Assembly: GCA_000277445.1 (NCBI GenBank)
Contig: AJWJ01000010.1
Coordinates: forward strand, 1-64,000
Length of the DNA stretch: 64,000 bases
Source: Polysphondylium violaceum
Taxonomy: Eukaryota > Evosea > Eumycetozoa > Dictyosteliales > Dictyosteliaceae
Direction: 5' to 3'
Shown: in pieces, positions 33,677 to 46,627 of the stretch
Layout: each line of letters opens with the position of its first letter
How positions within the stretch are numbered: the stretch's first letter is position 1
Program-made: the position numbers and the translations under genes
The notes under the pieces: generated by a model
Told to the model about the DNA's origin: nothing
Databases searched by the model: none
The model's input: the letters and a program-made list of their open reading frames with translations, nothing else

Positions 33677-34989
33677 ATGAACACAACAAGTAATAATAAT
33701 ATTGATGGAATAGAGATACTCATTCAAGGTTTAGATAATAATAGTAGTAATAGTAATAATAGGAATAAAAACAACAATGATAACAACAACAATAATATCG
33801 ATAACAACAACACTATCATTAGTTTTAATGATATTGATACTAGTGTAGATGAAAATGATTTATATAAAAACGATATATTAGAACATAAACAACAAACTAG
33901 TAACACCAATAGTAACAATAGTAATAGTAATCAACATTATCACCATCATAATCATAATAGTACATATAATCAACAGCAACCAAATATACCATATTGGAAA
34001 ACTAGATTAAATATTGGTTTTATCACAATTATATTTTTAGAATTTATCTTCTTTTCGTCTTATTTCCCCTATGTTGTTTTTTATTGTCAAAAAATAACAA
34101 CATCTCCTCTTTCAAGCATATTGATTTTATTTTTTTATCACATTATTTTTATTATTACTCAAATAAGTTTATTTAAAACAACCTTTACCGATCCAGGTGG
34201 TATACCAGATAATTTTCCAAATTCTGTATGTTTATTATTATTATTATTATTGATAGTCATCCATCCATCCTTTATCATTATATTAATTAATATAAATATA
34301 GATATCAGATTATGATATATCGTTTTACGAATCAAATAGTTTAGGTGAAAAAAGAAAATGTTCGAAATGTACTCTTTACAAGCCTGATAGATCTCATCAT
34401 TGTTCAAAATGTAAAAGATGTATACTCAAAATGGATCATCATTGGTATTTATTTTATTTCATGTTTATTTTCCCTTTTTAAAATCCCTATATTAATACAA
34501 TCTACAACACTCACTATATATAGTCCATTTGTAAATAACTGTGTTGGATATTACAATTACAAGTTTTTTGTTTTATTCCTAACATGGACATCGTTGCTAT
34601 GTTTTTATGTAATGTTTACCACATCTGTCAATTTTAAATACTTGATTGATAGAGGACCAGGAAATGTAGCCGTTGGTGTTATATTTGTGGTGGCACTGAT
34701 ATTTTCACTGGGATTGTCAGTGTTTGCATTGACTCATTATAGTTATATATTCAAGAATGAGACTACGATCGAACATTTTGAAAAGAATACAAGGTATAGA
34801 GGCAGTAGCCCAAATGCAAATATATATAATCTAGGCTTCAAAGTTAATTTTTGTGAAGTATTTGGCAATGAGCCTTGGAAATGGTTTTTGCCAATCGCCA
34901 ATCAAAAAACACCTCTATCTGGATTGGTTTTCAATGCCCACTCGGAAAAATCTCCCTTGATCACTTTATCTTCATCCACTGATAAATAA
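33677..34989 (+). CDS. DHHC-type palmitoyltransferase
   Basis: S-acylates cysteines of membrane-associated proteins. Three exons (33677-34225, 34302-34444, 34524-34989) give 385 aa. The N-terminus (about 105 residues) is Asn/Ser-rich with a His-rich patch. Two membrane spans follow, with TDPGG between the second and the cysteine-rich domain. That domain runs [20 protein letters not shown] and continues to [18 protein letters not shown]. The catalytic DHHC is completed across the second intron, whose splice supplies the Cys codon. Two more spans ([38 protein letters not shown]) and the TTxE-like motif [11 protein letters not shown] complete the fold. Substrates are unknown. Confidence 0.93.
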
Positions 34990-35848
34990 AATAAAATAGT
35001 ATTCATTGGTTTTGTTTATATATCTATAATATATAATAGTTGTGGTGTGGGTATTTATTTATTAATTATTATATATTGCAACAATCAATGATATCTTAAA
35101 AATATGATTGATCTCAATATGAATTATTTACCAACTAAAGTTAAATTTAGTAGTGTGGTGGTGTGCGCGTGTGGTGATACATACTTAATCTATTTTTAGA
35201 GTGGAAAAAATCATACCTATTGCTCATGTATCATTGTATTTTAATTCCTTTTGAAGAATTTCTATTGTGTAATTTAAATGAAAATTTCAACATTTTCATT
35301 AATTAGTAACTATAAAATGCTATTTTATTGGATCCGAATGTAGTATGTTTCATAAATCATCAACTATAATAGGGGGTAAAAACACTTTCACCCTATTCTT
35401 TTTTAACATTTTTTATATTCCTATAGATATTCACCCTACAACAAAAAGATATTTATGAATTTTCAATGTCACACTCTTTTGGTGGGGTAAAATAGAGTGT
35501 TAGTTTTCCCATATGAGAGTGTGGGTAGTGAGTGTGAGAGTGTGTATATTTCCACCATACTATTTTGATCTATGGCAAATAGACACCCTAAAAAAAAAGA
35601 TAAGAGATATGATATTTTTACACTACACACATATATATTAATATTTGTATGACCATCCGCCTGAAACTATCCCAAATAATAACAATAGATTAATTTTTTT
35701 AGTTTTTTCTCATAGATTTTTTAAAATATTTACTTGGATAGCAGAATATGATATTATAGACAGGGTACAGAAATATAATATAGTTTTATCAATACCATTA
35801 TAAAGAGGACGACAATATATTCATCTCCTAGAACTTTGATTTATAAAC
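34990..35848. other. Intergenic with G/T-rich segments
   Basis: 859 bp upstream of the histidine kinase gene. It contains G/T-rich stretches (GTGGTGGTGTGCGCGTGTGGTG, split as GTGGTGGTGTG and CGCGTGTGGTG at about 35154-35175) and GAGAGTGTGGGTAGTGAGTG at about 35514-35533. These resemble the G-rich elements bound by GBF-type developmental factors in dictyostelids. A TATAAAGAGG lies at about 35801, some 50 bp before the ATG. No gene is seen. Confidence 0.45.
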
Positions 35849-38800
35849 ATGGATAAAAAAACAGATCCCAACAATAATAATAGTGATATACATAAAAAGA
35901 AAACTAGCAGTGGACATCAAAGCAATAGTAGTAACAATAAGAGTAAAAAAGAAAGTAGTAATACAAGTAGTATTAATAATACCCCCAGTAGTTGTAGTTC
36001 ATTAGAAAATGGTAAGAATTTTACGAGGAAAAAAAGGATTAATATTTAAATATTAATTTTTAAAAATCTACTAGAAAAAGATAGTTTTACCAAAGATTTT
36101 TTAACCAAATTTGCAACAAATGCAATTTCAAATTTCAATTCTTTTGAAGAGGATGATGAAAAATTTGAATACAGGTTTGAAAAAACAAAAACACTAGAAC
36201 AAGAAATAAATCAAGAATCTGTCGAAGAAAAAACAACGATTCAATCACCATCAGATGTTAAAATTCCAATCTCTCAATCTCAACCAATATATCCCCAAAA
36301 TATACATCACCATCATCGTAACTCGGGTCCCCTCTCATCCATTCAAGAGGAACCAGATTATGAAGCATCCCATCACCATCACCATCACCATCATCACCCC
36401 CATCCACATCAACAATTTGGTCATCAGAAATCACGATATGATGGGGACTCTTTTGTAGAGATAGATATAAATCAAGAAGGATTGAATCACGAATCCATTA
36501 CACCTAAATCTGATAGTACAGTGGGTGGAAATATTCCTCCTCAACATATAGGGCACAAAAGAAAAGGAAGTAATGGAAGTACTTGCAGTGTAAATGATAC
36601 CGAGAGTACGTCAAGCGATGTCGATTTAGAAGCAAATGCATATCATCATCATTACCATCATCATCACCAAAAAGAAAAACAGAAAAGAGCTGGAATATTT
36701 TCACCATTTTCATCATTGTTTAGAGGCGATAAAAGTTCACAAATATATAAATCATCAGAAAATTCACCAAATTTAAATAATCCAACAGCGGTGCCTATGA
36801 GGCCAATAAACACTAGTAATAATAGTATACAAAACTCAAACAAAAGGTATTCGGGTTCATCAATGTCTGGTGGTTCAGAGTTTGACCAAACTCTTTTCAC
36901 TAATACTCCTCCCCCAACTACCACTCAACCCCAACCAAATAAATCACACAAAATGAACCAATCAATTTTTACACCCTCACCAAATGACAATTCAAGCGCT
37001 AAAAAATTTGGTAAAGAATCTGGGAAATCGTCCAAGGTAGGACAAGAAACAAATGATAATTCATCACCTAATTTAGGATCCTATAGGTCAACTATCAACA
37101 GTGGATTCTCATTCACTCAATCCCCAAAAACCCATCATAATATTTTAAATAGGATCAAAAAAAAAGTAAAAGGAAATCGACAATTAAACAATAACCAATT
37201 AACAAGCTCTATATCAAATAGTGCATTTAACCAATCTAGTCATACAATCAATCATTTAAACTATAATATTTCAACAACAGCCAACGTTTCAAATTCAAAT
37301 TTTCTCGATAGATATTTTGATTCATTATTCAATGATTTGATAAATTCAAAATATTTTTTCATTTTAAAATATCCTTGGAGATTTGCCAGTTGGATATTAA
37401 GACCAACTAGTAGATCAAACTACACCTCAAAAGTATTTTATAGAAGAGCACATGTTTTGAATTTATTAAGCATAGTGATGTGTATCATTTTTATTTTGGC
37501 AACTATACTTCAACATGATATATGGTATATTTTTTCACCGGGTATTTTAATAACCATTTTACTATATATAATGGGCAAAACCTCAAACTATCTCTATTTA
37601 ACTAGCTTTTTGCTGATTGCTACTTGTACAGCTATCAACATTACTGCTCAGATTGTGGAAATCGCAAGAGGGAATCCGACAACAAAATTTGAGTTTTCTT
37701 GGGATGTTTTAGTTATGATAGCCGTTCCTTTATTATTTCCCTCGGTATTGTATTCTATATCTCTAACTTTATGTGTCGCTGTTGCCTATATAAGTATGGG
37801 AGCCTATATAGATGCATCTAATAAATATGTTTTAATTGATGTAAGTGTAGTGTAAATTTGATAGGGTGCTATTTAAATCTAATATATTAAAATTAAAAAT
37901 AGGGACAAGATAGTTATGGTGAAAGTATCAGATCTATTGTTATAGTATTTTTATTATTAATGATGTATTCAATACTATCATCAATTGATTTAAAGGAAAT
38001 AGAAAGAAAGGAAGCAAGAATTCAAAGTTTATTTAAAATTAGTAATGAAGCACTGGTTGTTCATAAAGATGGTTTAATTTCTGATGCAAATCCCGCATTT
38101 GAATCAATCTTTCAAATTAAATTAAACGATATGTTGTATCCAGTACAAAGTGGAATTTGGGAATTTTTACCAGCTCTAGAAGGAATGTTTGATCATGATG
38201 GAAATAAAACTTTAGATATAGGAGATATTGGTGTAATAGAAACTACAGCAATCGATTCTAGTGGTAGGACTTTTCAAGTCGAGGTTAGAACAAATAAAGC
38301 TACCTATGGGGGCCAACCAGTTGATGTTATTTCAATTATAGATATTACAGGAAGAAAACAATTGATAGAGGCAGATGTGGCACTTAGAAAGGCAGAGGCT
38401 GCAAATGAAGCAAAGGTTATTTTCCTCACAACTGTTAGTCACGAACTAAGAACCCCAATCAATGGTGTGCTAGCATCTGCTGATATTTTAGAAAGAACAA
38501 ATTTAGATTCTACTCAAAAAGAATTTTTAACTTGTATCAAATTATCTGGAAATTATTTATTGGATCTAATTAATGATATTTTAGATTACAGCAAAGTAAT
38601 TATTATTAAAAAATAATATTAACTTTAGATATTAATAATTTTTATAAAAAACTATAGATTGAAGCAGGTAGAATGGAAATTGTTACATTTGATTTTAGTT
38701 TATTAAAAATGTTGGACAATAGTATTAGAATTGTAAGCAAAAATGTTTATCAAAAGAATTTAGAACTATGTTTGTTTATTGATGGGAATGTGCCAATTCT

Positions 38801-40877
38801 TTTAAATGGAGACAGTGGAAGAATTAAACAAATATTATTAAACTTTTTATCAAATTCTATTAAATTTACAAATAAGGGTCAAATTTGTGTTAGAGTGAAA
38901 TTGGATTCACAAATAGAAAAAGAAATCACATTAAGAATTGAAGTAGAAGATTCTGGTATTGGTATTAAGCAAGAACATATAGGAAACCTTTTTACTGTAT
39001 TTATTTTTTTATTTTACATCATTTCCTGACAATGTGATTCTAACTTTTAAAAATTATTATAACAATAGGCATTTTCACAAATTGATAGTGGCAATTCAAG
39101 AAAATACCAAGGTACAGGTTTAGGTCTAAGTATTTGTAAAAGATTATGTAAAATGATGGGAGGGAATGTATATGTTTCAAGTGAATTTGGGGTTGGATCA
39201 ACCTTTTCATTTACAGTTAAATGTACAGCACCCTCATTACCAACACTTACTATTCAAAATCTTGGTAGTGCGATTTCTTTAGGACAAGAGATTCCAGGTA
39301 TCAGCAAACCAATAGGTAAAAAGAAATATATGAACGGCGTCATTGGCATTGTTTTAGACATCAATCCTTATGTTAGAAAATCAGTTGTATTGTTTTTTGG
39401 TTTATTAAATATTAGTTGTGTTGAACTTTCTTCAAAAGCAGATCTAGACGAACATCTCTCCACTTTGACCTCCAAATCAAAGAATCTCAATCAAGTCTAT
39501 GTTGTTGTCACAAGTTGTCCAGATATCAACCAAACGACTGTAAACACACCAAAAGATCGTAAATTCTCTTTTATCTTGATGGAGAATCCAAATGAAGATA
39601 GAAGACAATTTAAAGTCTTTGACGGTAGATTCCCCAAACCTTGTCAATTCTCTGACATTGTCAAATGTCTCTATCATGTGGAAACTCTAAACTTTTTCAT
39701 AGACTCTCTAAATGTAACACCAATTAAAAATGGTTTTGGCATAGATGGACAACAATCTACCTCTGAATCTCAAAAAGTATCAACTGTAACAAGTCCAGTT
39801 TCGTATGCAGAGAATGCTGAACAAATAAAGAATCTTGATCCCATTAGCTCACCAGTCCCCTGCCAACGAGCTCAAGTTTCGCCATCCTCGTTGATTCTAA
39901 GCCCCAATTCAAGAAGATCCTCTCTTAATGATTCTCTAAATGGTAGTCTTTTACCTGACCCAGCTCTTGATGAACAAAACCATACTGCAGACTACCCAAT
40001 CAACATGGAGTCTGTTTACCAAAAAATTGAGTCTCATCATCAAAACTTTAAGCGTTCAATGGATAGTAGATCACATAGTACTGCAACTTCACCTCTATTG
40101 AGTAAACCAGTATCCAGCAGCAGTACTATTACCCATCATGATCATCATTTATCATCACCAACATCACCATCCTTTAAATTGCCGCTACCTCCATCCTATG
40201 TTCCCCATCCACCCAATCTTCCTTCTAAATCTTTACCCACAACACCTACATTGAGAAGTAGAGATGATGATATTAGTAGTGCCGTTGAGGAATTTAGAAA
40301 AAAACATAAATCTAGTCACAATATTCAAGCTCATGGAGGAAATGGTCATGCACTTTTACCTCTACCCCCTCCCCATCCATCTACTACAACCACTACTACA
40401 ACCAATAGCAATAACATTAGTAGTGGTAGTAGTAGTAAAGCAAAAGATCAACATAGATCAATACCGCAACAACAACCTAAAATTGAAGAAAGAACAGAAA
40501 AGATATTATTAGTTGAAGATAATGCCGTCAATATCAAAATCTTTAGTAAACTATTAAAAGATAGTCACTTTAAATTTGATGTTGCAAGCAATGGTATAGA
40601 GGCAGTCAATAGAGTTAAATCTGAAGAATATGATTTAATATTAATGGATTGTCAAATGCCAGAAATGGATGGATTTGAGGCAACTAAAATCATTAGAGAT
40701 CTTGAAAAGAACAAATCAATCAAACCACCGCCATCTCATAAACATCCTCATATCATCATTGTAGCATTGACTGCAAACTCTGGCTATGAGGATAAACAAA
40801 AATGTCTTCAAGTGGGAATGAATGATTTCCTTCAAAAACCTATTAAAACTGCCGACAGTTTAATTCAAATGAATTAA
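35849..40877 (+). CDS. Membrane hybrid histidine kinase
   Basis: Five exons (35849-36011, 36075-37840, 37903-38595, 38658-38996, 39069-40877) give 1589 aa. The long low-complexity N-terminus (Ser/Asn/His-rich, about 490 residues) is cytoplasmic-like. Five or six membrane helices follow (for example VLNLLSIVMCIIFILATIL). A PAS domain (LFKISNEALVVHKDGLI) and HisKA come next, with the phospho-His in TVSHELRTPINGV (about H823). HATPase_c has an N-box (QILLNFLSNSIKFT), DSGIGI and GTGLGLSICKRL. A degenerate receiver (VIGIVLDINPYVRKSVV) lacks a clear phospho-Asp. After a long Ser/Pro/His linker comes an intact receiver with LMDCQMPEMDG (about D1514) and ALTAN. It belongs with the dictyostelid DHK sensors that signal through a phosphorelay; the ligand is unknown. 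Confidence 0.93.
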
Positions 40878-42132
40878 AAAACATTTGAATTAAATTATTG
40901 ACTCGTCTTTTAATATTAAATAAAAATCTATCTTTTAAAAAATAATAGGTAATTGTTGATTCTTTTTTTCATTCTCCTCCAGCACTACTCAGTCCCCAAT
41001 AAATCGTCATAATCAAATACACAAATATTATAATAACAACACTGTTGTTTTGTGATTTAAAATGGGAATATTTAAAATTCCTTTTATGTGCAAATGCTTA
41101 CTTTTAGTAATGCCACAGTTTGATCAATCAACAAAAATAAAACAAAAAAAGAAAAAAAAAAAATCTAAAACTATTAGTTGGGTTTGGGATTCCATTAAAA
41201 AAAAAGGTAAAAAAAAAACAAGTTGATTGATTTAGCGTCATAATTATTAGAAAATAGATATGATGATGTTGATTTAAAAAAGGTTTAAATCTAAACGTGA
41301 TGTTGGTGGAGTTGAAAAAAAAGAAGAAGCAAGAACACAAAACACACATTGTTCACAAAACAAAGGGGTGTGTCTGTGGATCCAGTGCGAAGTGTTCAAA
41401 ATATTGAAGATAGGGTTACATTTGAATCCAAAGTGCCACATAGCACACAAGTTTTCGTTATAAAATTACTCGAGAAATATAAGATATGAAGATTTGAGGC
41501 AATTGATTGTCTCTGCGATGGTAAAAATAGACAAAATATCAAAAAAATGAAAATTTTTTTATAAAAAAACAAATTACCTTTCAATCATAAAAAATCTGAC
41601 AAATTTGGAGGTGGGATATTTTCGATATGCGAATTTTTTAACTAATTTTTTTTTTTTGATTTTTTTTCATATTTTTTTTCCACTTGGTGTTCAAGCCTTG
41701 CGTCCCTTTACAAAAAAAAAAAGTAGATCCCTTTTTTTTTTTTCTCCACAACTTTTTTTTTTCGTGATTGGCAAAAAAACAAGAGAAGGAAGAAAAACAA
41801 ACATTGTTTAACGTCTTTTGTACAACTAATAACCCTGTAATATTAATTATTTATTTTTAGATAATCAAATTATCTAATTCAATCAACACATTTTCAAATT
41901 CAAAACAATTCATTTTTGAATCATATCTCACTCCTTTTATATATCTCTCGAGAATCTATACAATTTCACACATTTCTCTAAATCTATATGGACTAGGCCC
42001 AATTCCCTACTTTTTTTTTCTACCCTTTTTTTTTTTTTTTGTTGTCCAGATAATTTCGCAAAAAATAAAGAACTTTTGATATAGTTCTGATTATTAGTAA
42101 TATACAAGTGTTTATTTGTCAAAAACATCAAA
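40878..42132. other. Intergenic, nothing recognised
   Basis: 1255 bp between the histidine kinase and MATE genes. It has many A and T runs (for example 41150-41165, 41210-41220, 41645-41680 and 42023-42042). Short open stretches here are low-complexity and start at non-ATG codons. I see no ncRNA or mobile element. Confidence 0.5.
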
Positions 42133-44051
42133 ATGTATAGTTTTAATCATAAAATCAAACAGTTTGCCAAATTCTTTATTAAAATCAAAGAGTTTGCCAA
42201 ACTCCAATGGGAGCTTAGTGAAAAAGAATTTAAAATATTAATGAGGTGGTCTTGGCCACTTATCATCTCAAATCTTTTAAACAATGTTGCCCCATTATTT
42301 GTAAATCTTATTTTTGTTGTAAGTAATCAAAAAACTTGATTCTCACATATATCTAAATTAAAAAAAAAAAAAAAAAAAATAACTAGGGTCGTCTAAGTGC
42401 TAAAGAATTGGCAGGAGCAGCGTTAGCAAATACATGGACATATTGTACGATGGCACTTGGTACTGGTCTTGCAAATGCAATGGATACATTGGTTAGTCAA
42501 GCTTATGGTGCCAATAATGTTAAAATGGTCGGACTTACAGTTCAAAGAGCCTCAATTGTTTCAACGATTTCTTGTGTGATTGTAGCAGGTCTTTTTGGTG
42601 TTACCAAACAGTTTTTAATAGGTGTAAATACTGAAGAGGTCACAGCTCAATTGGCATTTGAATATGCATTACTTTTATTACCCGGCCTATGGTTTGCATT
42701 TGAAATGGTAGTTTTACAAAAATATTTACAAGGCCAAGGTATTATGTGGCCATCCATTGTCGTTGGTGTAGTTTTAAATATTTTAAATGTTTTATTTAAT
42801 TATGTTTTAGTTGTTGGAGTTAACGATAGTTATTCAACTCTTGGTATCAAAGGAAGTGCTTTGGCAACTTCAATATCTGTATGTGTTTTTATTTACGACT
42901 ATTAATCAAAATCTATATTAATATATGTATATACAGAGGATTATAGTATTCTTTTTGATGATAGGAATTATTATATGTTTTAAGCTATACAAAGAAACAT
43001 GGAGTGGATGGTCGTGGGAATGTACAACACTTCAAGGATTTAAAGAATACTTGAAGTTGGGTGTTCCAGCATCTATTCAGCATGCTTCAGAGGGTTGGGG
43101 ATTTGAAATTTTGACAATTTTAGCAGGATTGATCGACCCCGAGAATCATATTCCTCTTGATGCACACTCGATTTGTTATAATTTTACTATGCTTACCTAT
43201 CAATTCCCGAGTGGTATAGCTATTGCAGTTTCAGTTAGAGTTGGTCAACTATTGGGACAGGGTGAAGAAGCAAGGGCAAAAAGAGTATCTTGGATAGCTT
43301 TTGCAATTTCACTGTTCTTCATGGTTATCATTGCTGTTCTTCAATATACATTACGTCATCAAATTGGTTATATTTATATAAGCAATATAGATGATGCACA
43401 AGATGTAGTTGACATGACTGCAACTATTCTCCCAATTGCTGCACTTTTCCAAATTTTTGATGGTGGCCAAACAATTTTCCAAGGTATTGTTAGAGGTATG
43501 GGTAGAGTCATTACTGGTGCCATTGCAAACTTTATTGCTTTTTATGTTATTGCTATTCCAGTTGGTGTTTTGTATGTATAATAACTAACAAACAAATTGA
43601 TTCAACACTTGGGTATTAACAAAGTACTTGTACAATTATTAGATTAACATTTGTAGGCGATAGAGGTGTAACTGGTTTGTGGTGGGGTTTATGTTGTGGT
43701 TTAGTTTTAATTTGTATTGGTCTTGCAATTGTTATATTTAAAGTTAATTGGGTAGGAGAAGTTTCAAAAGCTCAAAAGAGAACAAAGAGTACTGTTTTCT
43801 CAAAGAGTGATATCGAAAATGTAGTCAACAATGAAACTGAAATGGAAACTAAAACCACATCATCAGCAGTCACAATTACAGCAGGTACAGATGATCTCAA
43901 CGACAATGACGAAGATGAAGATGAAGATGACTCTGAAATTGAAGATATTTCAACTCCAAACACTCCTGATCATTCTAAAAAGAAAAAGCGATCTCTCAAG
44001 AATGAATTTAGACAATCTTTACCTCAAGTCAATAGATGTCATCCTCAATAA
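42133..44051 (+). CDS. MATE-family multidrug/toxin exporter
   Basis: Cation-coupled exporter of organic cations and toxins. Four exons (42133-42318, 42387-42878, 42937-43571, 43643-44051) give 573 aa with about twelve membrane helices. Family features are WPLIISNLLNN, GRLSAKELAGAALANTW, GLANAMDTLVSQAYGA, KYLQGQGI and, in the second half, VGVPASIQHASEGWGFEI-like text and SVRVGQLLGQG. The tail after the last helix is acidic (Asp/Glu run, about residues 535-552) and then basic. The eukaryotic MATE layout is complete. The substrate cannot be told from sequence. Confidence 0.94.
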
Positions 44052-44402
44052 ATACATATATATGTCTCGATTTTATTTTTTAAACTTATCCAATTCACAC
44101 AATTTTTGTCGTACCGTACGGTATTATGTCCACGCGACAGTTGTTTTGGTTGTGAAAAAAAGATCTTTTTTCCGTCCCCAGTTTTTCGAAAGGTCATTTT
44201 TAGATTTGTTGATCTTTTTTTTTTTTGATATTTTGTGATGATTCGATTGCGAAAAAAGTGCATTGTACCAAATCATGATTTGGGTGTTCAATGAAAATTC
44301 AAAGTATATGTAATTCTTACCCCTTACAGAAAGAAAAACCTATTCTGATCTTCTGGTGTAAATGAATGAATATAGATTTTATTTTTGTGCGCATGCATAT
44401 AG

Positions 44403-44433
<31 letters not shown>

Positions 44434-44478
44434 ATAAATAAACATTGTATATATAGATAAAAATAGTAATTATTATTA
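44052..44478. other. Convergent 3' intergenic
   Basis: 427 bp between two converging genes (MATE and SPT2). It includes CGTACCGTACGG (about 44111-44122, nearly palindromic) and a run of A-rich DNA (44401-44440). No gene is seen. Confidence 0.5.
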
Positions 44479-46279
44479 TTATCTGGTTGATCTCTTTTTT
44501 CTTTCTTCTTTTTCAGCTTTCTTTCTTCTTTCTTTTGCTTCTTCGATTTGATCTTCTCTTTTACCTAGAGCTCTTGAATTCTTTTCTTCTCTTTCTAGAT
44601 CTTCGCCACGAGTTTCCATGATATCACCATCGTCATCGTCCAACATTGCATTATATCTTCTTTTCTTCATACGATTAAAGAATGATCTAACTTCATTTTC
44701 ATCAGCATCGCTAACATCTGAATCGTCGTCGTCTACTACAAAATCGTCGTCATAGTCTTCTTCACTCTCTGAATCTGAATAGTTTCTATTACGTTTATTG
44801 TTTGAGTAGGATGGTGTTGATCTATTATTGCTACTATAACTATTGTTACTATATCTATTATTATTGCTACTGCTACCGCCATAATCATCTTCATCATCTG
44901 AATATCTACTCTGTTTCTTTTTTCCATTGAGATGAGATAGTGAGGGTGGTGGTTTTTTGGCTGGACTTTGAATGGATGCAGAAGGTTTGAGGTATTGTTG
45001 TGTAGGAAAAGATTTAGGCACCGCTGGTATGGATTTAGCCATAGCAGAGTGTGAATTAATTGGTGCACCGAGTATATTCGTTGGTCCTTCTGTTAAAAAC
45101 CATCCTTTCTTTTTATCTGTAGCTGCTGGTTGTTGTCTTGATGTGCTTGTTGTTGAGGTAGTTGTTGGGGATGTGGTGATAGGTTTGAGGGTGGTGGGTG
45201 ATAAACCATGTGTAGAGTATGGATTAACTGTAAGATCTCTATCGATTTTCTTTTTTGCATTTGATAGAGTTGAGGATGGAGAACTATATTCTGGTTTTTT
45301 CGAGTATGATGATGGTGTAGAAACTGCTGCTGGTTTGGTTTTAGGATACTTTGGTTGTGGTGGTGGGGTTGGTGTTGTTATTTTGGTTATAGGTTGAGCA
45401 GATGGCTTAAATCTCACTGTTGATTCGATTGGTTTATTGATTTTTGGTGGAATAGATGTTTGTTGTGTTGGTAATTTTATTGATGATGACGATGACGATG
45501 ATGATGATGATGATGACGATGATGGTTTAAAATTAGGTCTTGAATAATTGTTTATATGATTGCTATTACCATTACTACTGCTGCTACTGCTACTGCTACT
45601 GCTACTATTACCATTACTACTACTACTACTACTACTTTTACTTCCATTACTATTACTAATTGGTTTATCTGGTTTATCTGATTTATCATCATCTTTCTTT
45701 TTAATTGGTATTGTCCAAATTGCACTCGATTTATCAATGATTGGTTTTTCTTTTACAAACTCTTTTTTCTAATATAGAATAAACAAACAATGAGTATATT
45801 ATTGAGAAATCATGAGATGATATGAACATAGAGAGAGGTAGTGTTGTATACTTACTTTTTCTTGCTCAGTCTTTGCAATTGATGGTCTCTTTAGAGTATT
45901 TGTTTCTCTTGGTTTAGATGGTGTTGATGTTTTATTATTATTACTTTCCCTGCTACTACTTTCCTCACTTTTCTTTCTTGGCATTGGTGGTGCTGGTTAT
46001 GTTATCTGTATGTTAGTATTTTATTAGGCGAAATCATATTGATGATGAGTATACCTTTTTTAGTACCACTGTCAAATAGAGTAGGTACTTTTTTCCTCAC
46101 AGCCATGTCGGTAGGTGCTCTAAATCTAGGATCAACTATAAGGTATTGTTGGTTGCATGTTAGTGTTGATGAAAATTAAACAATGTTATCATGTGTTTTC
46201 AACAACAACAATAATAATTACCCTCTACTTTAGCCATTCTCTTTTCAAGCAATGATGTATCAAAAGAAATAGACTGCAT
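44479..46279 (-). CDS. SPT2-family chromatin protein
   Basis: SPT2 is a histone H3-H4 chaperone that acts with elongating RNA polymerase. Four exons (46279-46222, 46135-46055, 45992-45856, 45768-44479) give 521 aa. The diagnostic part is the C-terminal domain: acidic FVVDDDDSDVSDADENEV, then SFFNRMKKRRYNAMLDDDDG and a charged helix (DLEREEKNSRALGKREDQIE) ending in Lys/Arg/Glu. Everything before is low-complexity (Ser, Pro, Thr and Lys runs), as in other SPT2 proteins. Exon 1 is tiny (19 codons). The third acceptor was chosen because the nearer AG would bring an in-frame stop. The family call rests on the C-terminal region only. Confidence 0.8.
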
Positions 46280-46627
46280 TCTGTGTCGTATATGATATAT
46301 ATAGAAAAAAAAAAACAAAAAACCTAGGGATTGTGATTATGTGTGTGTGTAAAAGTGTGTGTGTGGTAATATTTCAAGCTTGAAAATAGGTAAGTATATT
46401 TAGATTTTATACAAGTATTGTGTGTATGTCGTTGTTGTTGGTATATATATATGTGTGTGTGTGGGTGTGTGTAATATGTAAATGATCTGAATAATATTCA
46501 CTACAATACGATTTATTTATATAAACAAAAAAAAATTAAAAAAAATAAAATCAAAAAAAAAACATATGAAAAAAACAATGGTTTATTTTTCAAATTTAGT
46601 GGAATATTTCAGTTTTTTTTTTACTTA
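46280..46627. other. Intergenic with TG microsatellites
   Basis: 348 bp between the SPT2 start and the end of the J-domain gene. It holds two short (TG)n tracts (about 46340-46365 and 46450-46472) and A-rich DNA at 46527-46565. No gene is seen. Confidence 0.55.

Noticed and set aside
41605-41811. Open stretches in the region before the MATE gene.
   Set aside because: They are low-complexity Phe/Lys strings made by T and A tracts, with no homology or splice support.
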